Below, one piece after another: positions 1 to 7,447 of a DNA stretch of 14,080 nt. A program made the position numbers and the translations under genes. Source of the stretch: Helicobacteraceae bacterium (lineage in GTDB: Bacteria; Campylobacterota; Campylobacteria; Campylobacterales; Sulfurimonadaceae); assembly GCA_015488855.1 (NCBI GenBank), contig WFMY01000169.1:1-14080 (forward strand), given 5' to 3'. The number at the start of each line of letters is the position of its first letter. The first letter of the stretch is position 1. The notes beneath the pieces were generated by a model that searched no databases, was not told where the DNA came from, and saw only the letters and a program-made list of their open reading frames with translations.

Positions 1-1
1 T

Positions 2-61
2 TATGGCTCATCCAAAGGACAATTAGAAAAAGGCACACTTGACTTCGTTGAAAAGCATTGA
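2..61 (+). CDS. 3' end of an unidentified protein-coding gene (partial)
   Basis: Frame 2 is open from the window edge and encodes 19 residues, beginning YGSSKGQLEK and ending DFVEKH, before a TGA at 59-61. Codon use is like the neighbouring genes, and the other two forward frames give less protein-like sequence. That favours a real C-terminus, but 19 residues are too few to assign a family. The last 14 codons or so lie inside a 97-nt nested palindrome (20-116), so the coding end and the structured element share sequence. The next gene starts 322 bases downstream from its own promoter, so this gene is probably a separate transcription unit. Confidence 0.5.
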   Translation, partial: YGSSKGQLEKGTLDFVEKH

Positions 62-116
62 AGCTACTAGTAGCTCCTGCAACTTTTCGCCTTGCAATTA
101 CACCTTTTTCTAATTG
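20..116. repeat. Nested imperfect palindrome overlapping the end of the upstream gene
   Basis: Three inverted repeats are nested around one centre. The outermost is a perfect 14-bp pair, CAATTAGAAAAAGG at 20-33 and its complement at 103-116. Inside it GAAAAG (50-55) pairs with CTTTTC (83-88) and TTG (58-60) with CAA (80-82). In the middle is a perfect 14-bp palindrome, AGCTACTAGTAGCT, at 62-75. The element begins in the upstream coding sequence and ends in non-coding DNA. It could fold as RNA or as single-stranded DNA. A T-run (105-109) follows the inner hairpin, but too far away for a classic terminator. It could be a small non-autonomous mobile element, a cassette-type recombination site or a 3'-end stabilising structure. 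No target-site duplication is visible beside the outer repeats. Confidence 0.6.
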
Positions 117-126
117 CTGGCATATT

Positions 127-194
127 GAGGTTTGCTGTAGGATGGCAATACCTCTTAAAATATGAGGAAATATGATATGATCCGTGATTATATC
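127..194. repeat. Two further hairpins in the gene-free stretch
   Basis: The first hairpin pairs GAGGTTTGC (127-135) with GCAATACCTC (145-154): nine base pairs, one bulged T and a 9-nt loop. The second pairs GATATGATC (174-182) with GATTATATC (186-194): nine pairs including one G-T wobble, with a 3-nt loop. A weaker pairing of CCTC (151-154) with GAGG (164-167) competes with the first. Neither is followed directly by a T-run. With the palindrome at 20-116 they make the first 200 bases unusually rich in inverted repeats. The rest of the stretch up to 347 is AT-rich, and I see no gene in it. Confidence 0.4.
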
Positions 195-233
195 TTAAAT
201 CATTTATCTTAGTTTTTGCAAATATTATAAGAT

Positions 234-239
234 TATAAT
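234..239 (+). promoter_or_regulatory. Possible -10 box (TATAAT), forward
   Basis: A perfect TATAAT lies in AT-rich, gene-free DNA. It is 145 bases upstream of the first complete gene, which has a better placed -10 box at 348. It could be a second upstream promoter, the promoter of an unrecognised small RNA, or chance in DNA this rich in A and T. Confidence 0.2.
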
Positions 240-245
240 GCTTCT

Positions 246-251
246 ATTATA
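246..251 (-). promoter_or_regulatory. Possible -10 box (TATAAT), reverse
   Basis: The + strand reads ATTATA here, which is TATAAT on the reverse strand, preceded there by TGG. A transcript starting just below position 240 and running leftwards would cross the hairpins at 194-127 and the nested palindrome at 116-20, antisense to the end of the upstream gene. No open reading frame of useful length lies on that strand, so such a transcript would be non-coding. The support is one hexamer only. Confidence 0.2.
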
Positions 252-347
252 CCATCTGACTTTTTTCCTATAGTTTTTAGTCTCTGTTTGTTATTAGTAT
301 CCGTCTATCTGATTATAAATATTTATCAACAACTTATTATTTTTGGA

Positions 348-353
348 TATAAT
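348..353 (+). promoter_or_regulatory. Promoter -10 box of the CoA-binding/ilvA/WD40 operon
   Basis: A perfect TATAAT follows a T-rich stretch ending TTTTGGA, with no recognisable -35 hexamer. This is the form seen before several operons in the window and expected for the Campylobacterota housekeeping sigma factor. Transcription would start near 360. The leader of roughly 24 bases carries the Shine-Dalgarno AAGGA (374-378), five bases before the ATG at 384. Confidence 0.6.
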
Positions 354-383
354 CTCTGTATAAAAATATGAAAAAGGACGATT

Positions 384-809
384 ATGGAGTGTGAATTTCC
401 AACTGTTAATGCAGACAATAAAGAGATATTAGAAATTTTAGATAGTGTCAAGGTGATAGCTATACTTGGGCTCTCTCCAGATGAGAGTAAAGCAAGTCAT
501 AAAGTTGCAAAATTTTTACAAGAAAAAGGGTATAAAATAGTGCCTGTATATCCAAAAGAAGATGAAATTCTTGGGGAAAAAGTTTATAGAGGTTTGGCTG
601 AAATCCCATTTGAGATAGATATGGTTGATATATTTCGTAAACCACAAGCCTTTGATGCTATTGCCGATGTTGCCATAGCTCGTGGAGATGTGAAAGTTTT
701 TTGGGGTCAGTTAGGCTTAGTAAACAATGAAGCGGCACAAAAAGCAAGAGATGCGGGGATGAAAGTGGTGCAAAACCATTGCACAAAAATAGAATTGCAA
801 AATAGGTAG
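384..809 (+). CDS. CoA-binding protein, YccU family
   Basis: This 141-residue cytosolic protein has a single Rossmann-type CoA-binding domain. The first strand and glycine turn read VIAILGLSPD (around 24-33). The family-typical run on GYKIVPVYPK, then LGEKVYRGLAEIP, then MVDIFRKP follows, and the protein closes with the conserved HCTKIE (132-137). Length matches the family. The domain resembles that of succinyl-CoA synthetase alpha, but the ligase parts are missing, so it is a stand-alone binding protein whose ligand and role are not established. Start: the ATG has AAGGA five bases upstream. It is the first gene of an operon, and ilvA follows six bases after its stop. That arrangement suggests, but does not show, a link to amino-acid or acyl-CoA metabolism. 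Confidence 0.85.
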   Translation: MECEFPTVNADNKEILEILDSVKVIAILGLSPDESKASHKVAKFLQEKGYKIVPVYPKEDEILGEKVYRGLAEIPFEIDMVDIFRKPQAFDAIADVAIARGDVKVFWGQLGLVNNEAAQKARDAGMKVVQNHCTKIELQNR

Positions 810-815
810 GCAAGA

Positions 816-2018
816 GTGTTAACTTTAAAAAATATACAAAAAGCACAAGAGAGAATTAAAGATGTTATAAATAAAACACCATTTACTTTTGCACCCCATC
901 TTAGTAAAGAGACAGAGATTGCTATCTATCTAAAAAAAGAAAATTTACAAGTAACAGGTGCTTTTAAGATACGAGGTGCATATAACAAGATAGCTACACT
1001 CTCTAAAGAGGAGATGCAAGGTGGGGTAGTAGCCGCAAGTGCAGGTAACCATGCACAAGGTGTAGCATTATCCGCTTCTATATTTTCTATACGAGCAGTG
1101 ATTGTCATGCCTGAGTCAACACCTCTTACAAAAGTAAATGGTGTGAAACATTATGGTGCCGAGGTTATCCTTCATGGTACTAACTACGATGAAGCTTATG
1201 CGTATGCTCTTAAATTTGGTAAAGAACATAAGCTAACATTTATTCATCCTTTTGAAGATGAAGCAGTGATGTGTGGCCAAGGAAGTGTAGCCTTAGAGAT
1301 CCTTGAAGAGTGCAAAGATCTCGATGCCGTTGTTATCCCTGTTGGTGGTGGTGGACTCATCGCAGGGATGGCGACTGCTATAAAAGAGATAAATCCCAAG
1401 ATAGAAGTAATAGGTGTGAGTGCATCTGGCGCACCAGCGTTAAAAAATTCTTATGAATTAGGATATGCTATTGATAGTGTGAGTGTGAGAACTATTGCTG
1501 ATGGTATTGCTGTAAGAGATACTTCCGAAATCACTTTAAAATATATTCAAAAAAATGTTGATAGATTTATTAGTGTAGATGATGAAGAGATAGCAAGTGC
1601 AATTTTATTTTTACTAGAGAAGCAAAAACTTGTAGTTGAAGGAGCAGGTGCTGTCGGTGTAGCTGCTGCTTTATATAACAAATTGGAATCTTTAAAAGGC
1701 AAAAAAGTTGCAATAGTATTGAGTGGTGGCAATATGGATGTAACTTTACTCAACATTATTATTGAAAAGGGTCTGTTGAAGTCAGCTCGCAAGATGAACA
1801 TAACAGTGACCTTGGTCGATAAACCAGGCTCATTGAAGCGTTTTACAGAGATACTTGAAGCATTAAATGCAAATATTGTCCATATTGCTTACGATAGGAC
1901 ATCTATCTCTTTGGATTATGGTGATGCCCATGTAACTGTCCATATGGAAACAAAAGGGCATGAACATCAAGCAGAGATTCAAGATGCACTTAAATCCGAG
2001 GGCTACTTAAGAAGCTAG
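816..2018 (+). CDS. ilvA: Threonine ammonia-lyase (threonine deaminase), form with one ACT domain
   Basis: This PLP enzyme deaminates threonine to 2-oxobutyrate and ammonia, the first committed step of isoleucine synthesis. The catalytic lysine is K51 in TGAFKIRGAYN, the substrate loop is SAGNHAQG (75-82), and the PLP-phosphate-binding glycine loop is GGGGL (177-181). After the catalytic domain (to about 320) comes a single ACT-like domain (about 328-400, beginning NITVTLVDKPGSL). At 400 residues it matches the medium form with one C-terminal ACT domain. The long E. coli IlvA has two regulatory ACT-like units, and the TdcB type has none. Allosteric control by isoleucine or valine is plausible but cannot be read from sequence. 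The start is GTG (816-818), six bases after the previous stop with a weak AGG upstream, so translational coupling is likely. The next gene begins immediately after its TAG. Confidence 0.92.
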   Translation: MLTLKNIQKAQERIKDVINKTPFTFAPHLSKETEIAIYLKKENLQVTGAFKIRGAYNKIATLSKEEMQGGVVAASAGNHAQGVALSASIFSIRAVIVMPESTPLTKVNGVKHYGAEVILHGTNYDEAYAYALKFGKEHKLTFIHPFEDEAVMCGQGSVALEILEECKDLDAVVIPVGGGGLIAGMATAIKEINPKIEVIGVSASGAPALKNSYELGYAIDSVSVRTIADGIAVRDTSEITLKYIQKNVDRFISVDDEEIASAILFLLEKQKLVVEGAGAVGVAAALYNKLESLKGKKVAIVLSGGNMDVTLLNIIIEKGLLKSARKMNITVTLVDKPGSLKRFTEILEALNANIVHIAYDRTSISLDYGDAHVTVHMETKGHEHQAEIQDALKSEGYLRS

Positions 2019-4151
2019 ATGTTTATGAAAAAACAAAAAATAAATAAAAGTAAAATTTTTACTGACCCTATTATATATACAAAAAATCTATTAAATGGCA
2101 CTATGGTTGTAGTTGATGCAAAAACAACTATTCGTTTTTTGGATAAAATTACACTCAAAGTAATCAAAGGTTTTAAGACAGGCATCCATCATAGCTGGTA
2201 TAAAAATGCAATAGTTTCTTTTAGTAATGATGGCAACTATTTTGCAACTGTAAGTCAAGAAGCAAAAATCTCAATCCTTTATGATAGCAATACAAAAAAA
2301 ACAATTGCCAAAGTACAACGCCATCAAGGCAGTGTCTCTTGTGTAGCTATTGATTCTAAGGGTAAATATTTTTTTTCTTGTGGGGAAGATGGTAAAACTT
2401 TTGTTGTAGATATCAAAAGTGCAAAGCTATCTTTTACGCTACCTACTCATATTGATGCTATTAATGATATTTGTTTTAGTGCAAATAATCAGCTTGTAGC
2501 AACAGCAAGTTATGACAAGCAAATTTCTATATTTAATTTTGCTATGATGATGCCAGTCGCAAGGTTAAAAACCAACGCAGCTCCTGTAATGAAGATACAT
2601 TTTTTAAGCGAAAATAGACTTTTTAGTGTAGATAAATCTGGGAGTGCAATCATTTGGGATCTTAATACAAAAAGAGTGATTGTCCGCTTAGATGGAATCC
2701 ATGATGTGGTGCGTGCAGTGACAGCAAATAGTAAGTTTTTATTTTTAGGGACAGAACTTGGGTATATTATGGTGTATGAACTAGAAAATTATGCTCAGTT
2801 GAGTAGAAGTTTCATCAAGTATAACACTCCTATATCTTCTTTAGAATTTGATGCATCAAGTGATGACCTCATAGTTGGCTGTGAAAATGGTGCGCTACAT
2901 CTTTTGTATATCTATGAGGGGGATAAGTATTTAGAAGAACTTCTTGAAAATAAGGAGTATGATGCTATGAGTGAATATGTGCATACAAGACCTTTACTAC
3001 TCTATACAAAGTCTTATATTGTATTGTCAACAATATGGGAAAAGACTATACAACAAGCCAGAGAATTATTGCAAAATGCACAAGAAGATAAAGCTAAACA
3101 ATTATTGAGTAATTTTAGCTCACCAGCTAAAAAAACAATTATAAAAAAGATGTTTCAAGAGTATGCAGAGTTTGGTAAGTTTGTTTTAGATATAAAAAAA
3201 GGAAATTCATCGTTAGCCTACTCTTTAGCAAGAAAATATCCTGCATACAAAGAATCAAAATTTTATATGTTGATGGAAGATAAATGGAAAAAGTTATTTG
3301 CAAAAGCACAAAAAATGGCTCAAGAAGGTAAAAGGAAAGAAGAGATTTTTGAACTTCTTTCTGAGTATCGAGGAATACCAGAAAAAACAAGATTGATTCA
3401 AGAGATGGTTGCCAAAAGTGAGGTTTTTGTACGACTTAAAAGTGCAATAGTAAAAAAAGATTTTAAAGTTGCATTTGAACTTATCAAAGTGAATCCTTTT
3501 CTCAAAGAGTTTGAGGAATATAGTAAACTTTTAATGTATGGAGACACCCTTTATATAACCATAAGTAAAGCAATAGATACTCGAGATATTCATGAATCTA
3601 TTAAGTCACTTAGAGTTTTAAGAGATTTTCCTGATTATGAAGTTATTGCAAAAAAAATGATTCAAGACATAGAAAGTCAAGGTCAATTTTTTAAAGCTGT
3701 TGATGATGGAGATTTGAATAAAGCATACACATTACTCGCAAAGTCGGAACTTTTAGAAAATACGCAAGCAGGACAAAAACTTATAAAACAATGGCAAAAT
3801 GATTTGGCTTTAGCAGAGGTTTATGCGATAAATTCAGATATTTTAGCAATTGATGGAGTTTTGGGGGATTATAAAAACATTAGTTCAAAACAGATGTCTT
3901 TAGCAAGAATTTATGCTTGGACATACATCAATCAAATAGAATATGCTATCGTTCATAATAAAGAAAAAAATTATATTGAAAAAGGTTTTAAAAACTATAT
4001 TTTAAATTTTGGTATTGATGATCATATTGTTTCAACTTTTGAAATTTATAAGAAAAAATATGCTAAGACAAAATTAAATCTTGATGCATTGAAAAAAGGT
4101 ACAAGAGCAATGTGGCGTCCATCTATGCGTGTTAAAAACATCTTAAAATAG
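2019..4151 (+). CDS. WD40-like beta-propeller protein with C-terminal helical repeats, function unknown
   Basis: This 710-residue protein has no signal peptide or membrane segment, so it is probably cytosolic. Residues about 14-305 divide into seven WD40-like blades of about 40 residues. Clear units are VSCVAIDSKGKYFFSCGEDG, INDICFSANNQLVATASYD and a blade with a genuine Trp-Asp (213-214, IIWDLNT). The rest (about 306-710) is predicted helical and lysine-rich. It contains four degenerate repeats marked by Ala-aromatic or Ala-Met pairs at 316, 400, 485 and 569, spaced 84, 85 and 84 residues. Three of the four have a Trp further on (WEKT, WKKL, WQND). A fifth, partial unit may start near 653. 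Propeller followed by helical solenoid suggests a scaffold or coat-like role, but no function is known to me. The start ATG abuts the ilvA stop, and a second in-frame ATG at 2025 is equally possible. Neither has a strong Shine-Dalgarno, so translation is probably coupled to ilvA. Confidence 0.85.
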   Translation: MFMKKQKINKSKIFTDPIIYTKNLLNGTMVVVDAKTTIRFLDKITLKVIKGFKTGIHHSWYKNAIVSFSNDGNYFATVSQEAKISILYDSNTKKTIAKVQRHQGSVSCVAIDSKGKYFFSCGEDGKTFVVDIKSAKLSFTLPTHIDAINDICFSANNQLVATASYDKQISIFNFAMMMPVARLKTNAAPVMKIHFLSENRLFSVDKSGSAIIWDLNTKRVIVRLDGIHDVVRAVTANSKFLFLGTELGYIMVYELENYAQLSRSFIKYNTPISSLEFDASSDDLIVGCENGALHLLYIYEGDKYLEELLENKEYDAMSEYVHTRPLLLYTKSYIVLSTIWEKTIQQARELLQNAQEDKAKQLLSNFSSPAKKTIIKKMFQEYAEFGKFVLDIKKGNSSLAYSLARKYPAYKESKFYMLMEDKWKKLFAKAQKMAQEGKRKEEIFELLSEYRGIPEKTRLIQEMVAKSEVFVRLKSAIVKKDFKVAFELIKVNPFLKEFEEYSKLLMYGDTLYITISKAIDTRDIHESIKSLRVLRDFPDYEVIAKKMIQDIESQGQFFKAVDDGDLNKAYTLLAKSELLENTQAGQKLIKQWQNDLALAEVYAINSDILAIDGVLGDYKNISSKQMSLARIYAWTYINQIEYAIVHNKEKNYIEKGFKNYILNFGIDDHIVSTFEIYKKKYAKTKLNLDALKKGTRAMWRPSMRVKNILK

Positions 4152-4202
4152 TTTTAACTTAAAATCATCCTCATTTTAATCGCAAATATATCACTTTTTA
4201 AG

Positions 4203-4208
4203 TATAAT
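4203..4208 (+). promoter_or_regulatory. Promoter -10 box of ilvB-ilvH-lpxD
   Basis: TATAAT sits in TTTTTAAGTATAATTTT, a textbook Campylobacterota promoter with an AT-rich upstream part and no -35 box. Transcription would start near 4215. The leader is then too short for a leader peptide or attenuator of the enterobacterial ilv type. A strong Shine-Dalgarno, AGAGGAG (4224-4230), precedes the ATG at 4238. Confidence 0.65.
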
Positions 4209-4237
4209 TTTCAAAAAATTAAAAGAGGAGACTTTTC

Positions 4238-5935
4238 ATGCAAATAAATGGCGCACAAATGGTTATTGAAGCTTTAATTGCAGAAGGAGTAGATACAGTA
4301 TTTGGCTACCCTGGTGGAGCTATCATGAATGTCTATGATGAGATATATAAACAAAAAGATTTTAAACACATTTTAACTCGTCACGAGCAAGCTGCTGTGC
4401 ATGCAGCTGAAGGGTATGCTAAGGTTAGTGGTAAAGTTGGTGTTGCTATGATCACTTCTGGTCCAGGTTTTACAAATGCTGTAACTGGTTTGGCTGATGC
4501 ATATATGGATTCTATCCCTTTAGTGGTTATCTCTGGTCAAGTTCCTATGAGTCTTATCGGTACAGACGCCTTTCAAGAGATCGATGCGGTTGGGATTAGT
4601 CGTTCATGTACAAAACACAACTATCTTGTAACCAAAGCCCAAGACTTGCCTAGAGTTTTAAAAGAAGCATTTCATATTGCTGCAACTGGAAGACCTGGTC
4701 CTGTTCATGTTGATATCCCAAAAGATGTAACAGCCGAAATTGCTGAGTTTGATTATTCTATTGTGTTGGATTTGGAAACATACAAGCCTCATGTAAAGGG
4801 AAATCCTCGTCAAATTAAAAAAGTGATGGAAGCTATTGCCAATGCAAAGCGTCCATTATTTTATCTTGGGGGTGGTATTATTAATGCAAATGCTGCTTAT
4901 GAGGTGAGAGACTTGGTACAAAAGACAGGTATCCCCGCAGTGGAAACATTTATGGCTAGAGGGGTTCTTAGTTGTGATGATCAACTACTTATAGGTATGC
5001 TTGGTATGCACGGTTCGTATGCATCAAATATGGCAATGAGTGAGACAGACTTAGTTATTGGTCTTGGAGTAAGGTTTGATGATCGTGTAACTGGCAAGCT
5101 CTCAGAATTTGCAAAAAATGCATCGGTTATCCATGTAGATATTGACCCTGCATCTATCTCAAAGCTAGTTAACGCTGACTATCCAATCGTTGGCGATGTA
5201 AAAAATGTTGTCAATGAGATGTTAGAACTAATAGCAGGTATCGAATCTCAAAAATATAAAGTATGGAGAGAGACAGTACAAAACTTTGCAAAATTGCACC
5301 CGCTAACATATCATGAAGATACTGAGCGCCTTAAACCTCAATGGGTTATACAAAGGGTAGGTGAACTTTTAGGTGATAGTGCAAATATCTCTACAGATGT
5401 TGGACAGCATCAGATGTGGACTGGACAATTTTATCCTTTTACGAGACCTCGTCAGTTTATAAGCTCAGGTGGACTTGGAACTATGGGATTTGGTTTTCCA
5501 GCTGCTATTGGCGTAAAAGCTGCCACTCCAGAAAAAATTAGTATCAATTTTACTGGTGATGGATCAATCCTTATGAATGTTCAAGAGCTCATGACAGCAG
5601 TTGGCAATAAGCTACCTGTTATTAATATTATTTTAAACAATAATTATCTTGGTATGGTGCGTCAATGGCAGACACTCTTTTATGATAAACGACATAGTGA
5701 GACAGATCTTTCGGTGCAACCTGACTTTGTAAAACTTGCAGAAGCTTTTGGTGGAATAGGCTATAGAGTAAAGACAAAAGAAGAGTTTGACTCAGCACTC
5801 AAAGATGCAGTAGAAAAAAATGTAGTAGCTTTTATAGAGGTTATAGTCCATAGAATGGAAAATGTTATGCCAATGGTGCCAGCTGGCGGGAGCTTATTTA
5901 ATATGATGTTATTAGAAAAAAAAGGAGAGAAGTGA
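4238..5935 (+). CDS. ilvB: Acetolactate synthase, large (catalytic) subunit
   Basis: This ThDP- and FAD-dependent enzyme (acetohydroxyacid synthase) condenses two pyruvates to 2-acetolactate, or pyruvate with 2-oxobutyrate to 2-aceto-2-hydroxybutyrate, the shared step of valine/leucine and isoleucine synthesis. The N-terminal Pyr domain has GYPGGAIMNVYDE (23-35) and the glutamate that activates ThDP, E50, in TRHEQAA. The central FAD-binding domain includes GMHGSYASN and GVRFDDRVTGK. The C-terminal ThDP/Mg domain has GDGS (440-443) through NN (467-468), then YLGMVRQWQ with W477 at the position tied to herbicide sensitivity in other species. The length of 565 residues is normal. Start: ATG with AGAGGAG seven bases upstream. 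The stop overlaps the ilvH start, so the two subunits are translationally coupled, as suits a two-subunit enzyme. Confidence 0.96.
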   Translation: MQINGAQMVIEALIAEGVDTVFGYPGGAIMNVYDEIYKQKDFKHILTRHEQAAVHAAEGYAKVSGKVGVAMITSGPGFTNAVTGLADAYMDSIPLVVISGQVPMSLIGTDAFQEIDAVGISRSCTKHNYLVTKAQDLPRVLKEAFHIAATGRPGPVHVDIPKDVTAEIAEFDYSIVLDLETYKPHVKGNPRQIKKVMEAIANAKRPLFYLGGGIINANAAYEVRDLVQKTGIPAVETFMARGVLSCDDQLLIGMLGMHGSYASNMAMSETDLVIGLGVRFDDRVTGKLSEFAKNASVIHVDIDPASISKLVNADYPIVGDVKNVVNEMLELIAGIESQKYKVWRETVQNFAKLHPLTYHEDTERLKPQWVIQRVGELLGDSANISTDVGQHQMWTGQFYPFTRPRQFISSGGLGTMGFGFPAAIGVKAATPEKISINFTGDGSILMNVQELMTAVGNKLPVINIILNNNYLGMVRQWQTLFYDKRHSETDLSVQPDFVKLAEAFGGIGYRVKTKEEFDSALKDAVEKNVVAFIEVIVHRMENVMPMVPAGGSLFNMMLLEKKGEK

Positions 5936-6411
5936 TGAGTGACAATAACGAAAGAAGAGTAGTCTCAGTTATCGTTGTGAATGAAGCAAGTGTGCTCTCT
6001 CGCATTACAGATCTGTTTTCTGGTCGTGGATATAACATTACATCATTGAGCGTAGCACCTATCCCTGAGTCTAAATACTCAAGACTTACTATTGTAACCT
6101 CTGGAAGTGTTCGTGTCATAGAACAAATCACAAAACAACTTCATAAGCTTATTCCTGTACTTCGTGTTTATGAGCATGCTGATTTGGTGGAAAAAGAGAT
6201 GGCAATAGTGAAATTCCCCGCAAGTGAAAATATCGCAGATATTAGTACACTTTGTGCAGTGTACAATGGAAAAATTGTCAATGTAGGCGAAAATGTCATC
6301 ATAGTTATGGTTTCAGATGAGCCAAAAAGAGTTGATAACTTCTTGAAAATTATCAAGCGGTATAATCCTAAAGAGATAGTAAGAAGTGGTGCTGTGGCAC
6401 TGGAGAGATAA
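5935..6411 (+). CDS. ilvH: Acetolactate synthase, small (regulatory) subunit
   Basis: This is the regulatory partner of IlvB; in the family it raises catalytic activity and carries valine feedback inhibition. The N-terminal ACT domain runs from RRVVSVIVVNEASVLSR through RGYNITSLSVAP (about residues 7-45). The C-terminal domain ends VDNFLKIIKRYNPKEIVRSG, and the usual length of about 158 residues is kept. Start: ATG at 5935 overlaps the ilvB stop by one base (TGATG) and lies seven bases after AGGAG (5923-5927). An in-frame GTG at 5932 would leave only four bases of spacing, so the ATG is preferred. lpxD begins one base after its stop, giving a tight ilvB-ilvH-lpxD unit. Confidence 0.94.
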   Translation: MSDNNERRVVSVIVVNEASVLSRITDLFSGRGYNITSLSVAPIPESKYSRLTIVTSGSVRVIEQITKQLHKLIPVLRVYEHADLVEKEMAIVKFPASENIADISTLCAVYNGKIVNVGENVIIVMVSDEPKRVDNFLKIIKRYNPKEIVRSGAVALER

Positions 6412-6412
6412 T

Positions 6413-7363
6413 ATGACTTTAAAAAAGATAGCTCAGATCATAGGTTCAGAATTTAATGGGGATGACTTAGAGATAAAGGGAATGAACACTTTAAAAGATG
6501 CTCAACAAAATGAACTTTCTTTTGTGTCAAATTCCAAATATATAAAAGATATCCAAAACTCAAATGCTACTGCTATTATAGTTGATGAAAAAACTAGGGA
6601 ATATGTCCCTGATGGTTGCGTTGCTCTTGTAGTGGAGAACCCGTATTGGGAGATGGCTATTCTCTCAAAGTATTTTGCACCAGCTATCGAAGATAACTCT
6701 TTAGCAGAACCTATCATTGGGGAAGGCTCAAAAGTCTCTTCTCAAGCAGAGATAGCAAGGGGTGCTGTTATAGGCAAGAACTGTACCATTTTAGCACATG
6801 TTTATGTTGGTGCGAATGCTGTTGTGGGGGATAATACTATTCTTTATCCAAGTGTCATAGTGTACCGTGATTGTAAGATTGGCAACGACTGTATGATCCA
6901 TGCAAACACAACTATTGGTGCTGATGGATTTGGTTTTGCTACAAACAAACGAGGCGAACACAAAAAAATCTATCAAAATGGAAATGTTGTCGTAGAGGAT
7001 GATGTTGAGATAGGGAGCAATAGCTGTATAGACAGAGCTGTATTTGGTTCTACACTAATTAAAAAAGGTGTACGCATAGATAACCTTGTCCAAATTGGAC
7101 ATAATTGTGAAGTAGGTGAATACTCAGTTTTTGTCGCACAATCTGGAAGTGCAGGTTCTACAAAACTTGGTCGTAATGTTGTTGTTGGTGGACAAGCCGC
7201 TTTTGCAGGGCATCTAAAAATTGCACCATTTTCGACATTTGCAGCCAGAAGTGGAGTAACTAAAAATATCACACAGAGCGGAAAAACTTTTGCTGGTTTT
7301 CCACTGATGGATCATAGACTTTGGTTAAAACTTCAGATAAAAATTATTAAACTTTTAAAATAA
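6413..7363 (+). CDS. lpxD: UDP-3-O-(3-hydroxyacyl)glucosamine N-acyltransferase (lipid A synthesis)
   Basis: LpxD transfers a 3-hydroxyacyl chain from acyl carrier protein to the 2-amino group of UDP-3-O-acylglucosamine, the third step of lipid A synthesis, on the cytosolic side of the inner membrane. The N-terminal uridine-binding domain (about 1-95) contains LSFVSNSKYIKDI. A left-handed beta-helix of hexapeptide repeats follows (about 100-290), with the signatures IGADGFGFA, EIGSNSCIDRAVFGST and the catalytic histidine H230 in QIGHNCEVG. The C-terminal helix LQIKIIKLLK closes the protein. At 316 residues it is slightly shorter than E. coli LpxD. Start: ATG at 6413 follows GGAGAG (6402-6407) by five bases. 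An upstream in-frame GTG at 6386 would add nine residues unlike the family and overlap ilvH, so it is rejected. The gene implies a Gram-negative envelope with lipid A. Its position behind ilvBH looks like transcriptional convenience, not shared function. Confidence 0.95.
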   Translation: MTLKKIAQIIGSEFNGDDLEIKGMNTLKDAQQNELSFVSNSKYIKDIQNSNATAIIVDEKTREYVPDGCVALVVENPYWEMAILSKYFAPAIEDNSLAEPIIGEGSKVSSQAEIARGAVIGKNCTILAHVYVGANAVVGDNTILYPSVIVYRDCKIGNDCMIHANTTIGADGFGFATNKRGEHKKIYQNGNVVVEDDVEIGSNSCIDRAVFGSTLIKKGVRIDNLVQIGHNCEVGEYSVFVAQSGSAGSTKLGRNVVVGGQAAFAGHLKIAPFSTFAARSGVTKNITQSGKTFAGFPLMDHRLWLKLQIKIIKLLK

Positions 7364-7412
7364 GAGTTTTCTTTTTAGAATTTCTTGTTAGCAGTGCTTT
7401 AACTATTTTGTG

Positions 7413-7418
7413 TATAAT
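7413..7418 (+). promoter_or_regulatory. Promoter -10 box of the Spy/CpxP-like gene
   Basis: TATAAT preceded by TTTTGTG lies in the 84-base gap after lpxD. There is no acceptable -35 box; TTGTTA at 7385 is too far away. Transcription would start near 7425. The Shine-Dalgarno AGAAGG (7434-7439) lies eight bases before the ATG. I see no stem-loop terminator in this gap, so some transcripts may read through from lpxD. Confidence 0.6.
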
Positions 7419-7447
7419 AGTCATATTAAATTTAGAAGGCAAATACA

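Noticed and set aside
20..116. Integron attC recombination site
   Set aside because: Length and palindromic shape fit, but the outer ends do not contain the RYYYAAC / GTTRRRY core sequences, and no integrase or second cassette is visible.
323..331. TTATCAACA as a DnaA box and possible origin
   Set aside because: One mismatch from the E. coli consensus, single copy, no cluster of boxes and no dnaA or dnaN nearby; AT-rich promoter DNA explains it.
368..394. Short ORF overlapping the start of the CoA-binding gene
   Set aside because: Only eight codons in another frame, with no ribosome binding site of its own; probably chance.
4152..4164. TTTTAACTTAAAA as a terminator after the WD40-like gene
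   Set aside because: The palindrome is all A-T but for one base, has a one-base centre, and lacks a GC stem or following T-run, so it is unlikely to terminate transcription.
6386..6412. Upstream GTG start for lpxD
   Set aside because: It would add nine residues unlike LpxD, overlap ilvH and lack the well-spaced GGAGAG found before the ATG at 6413.
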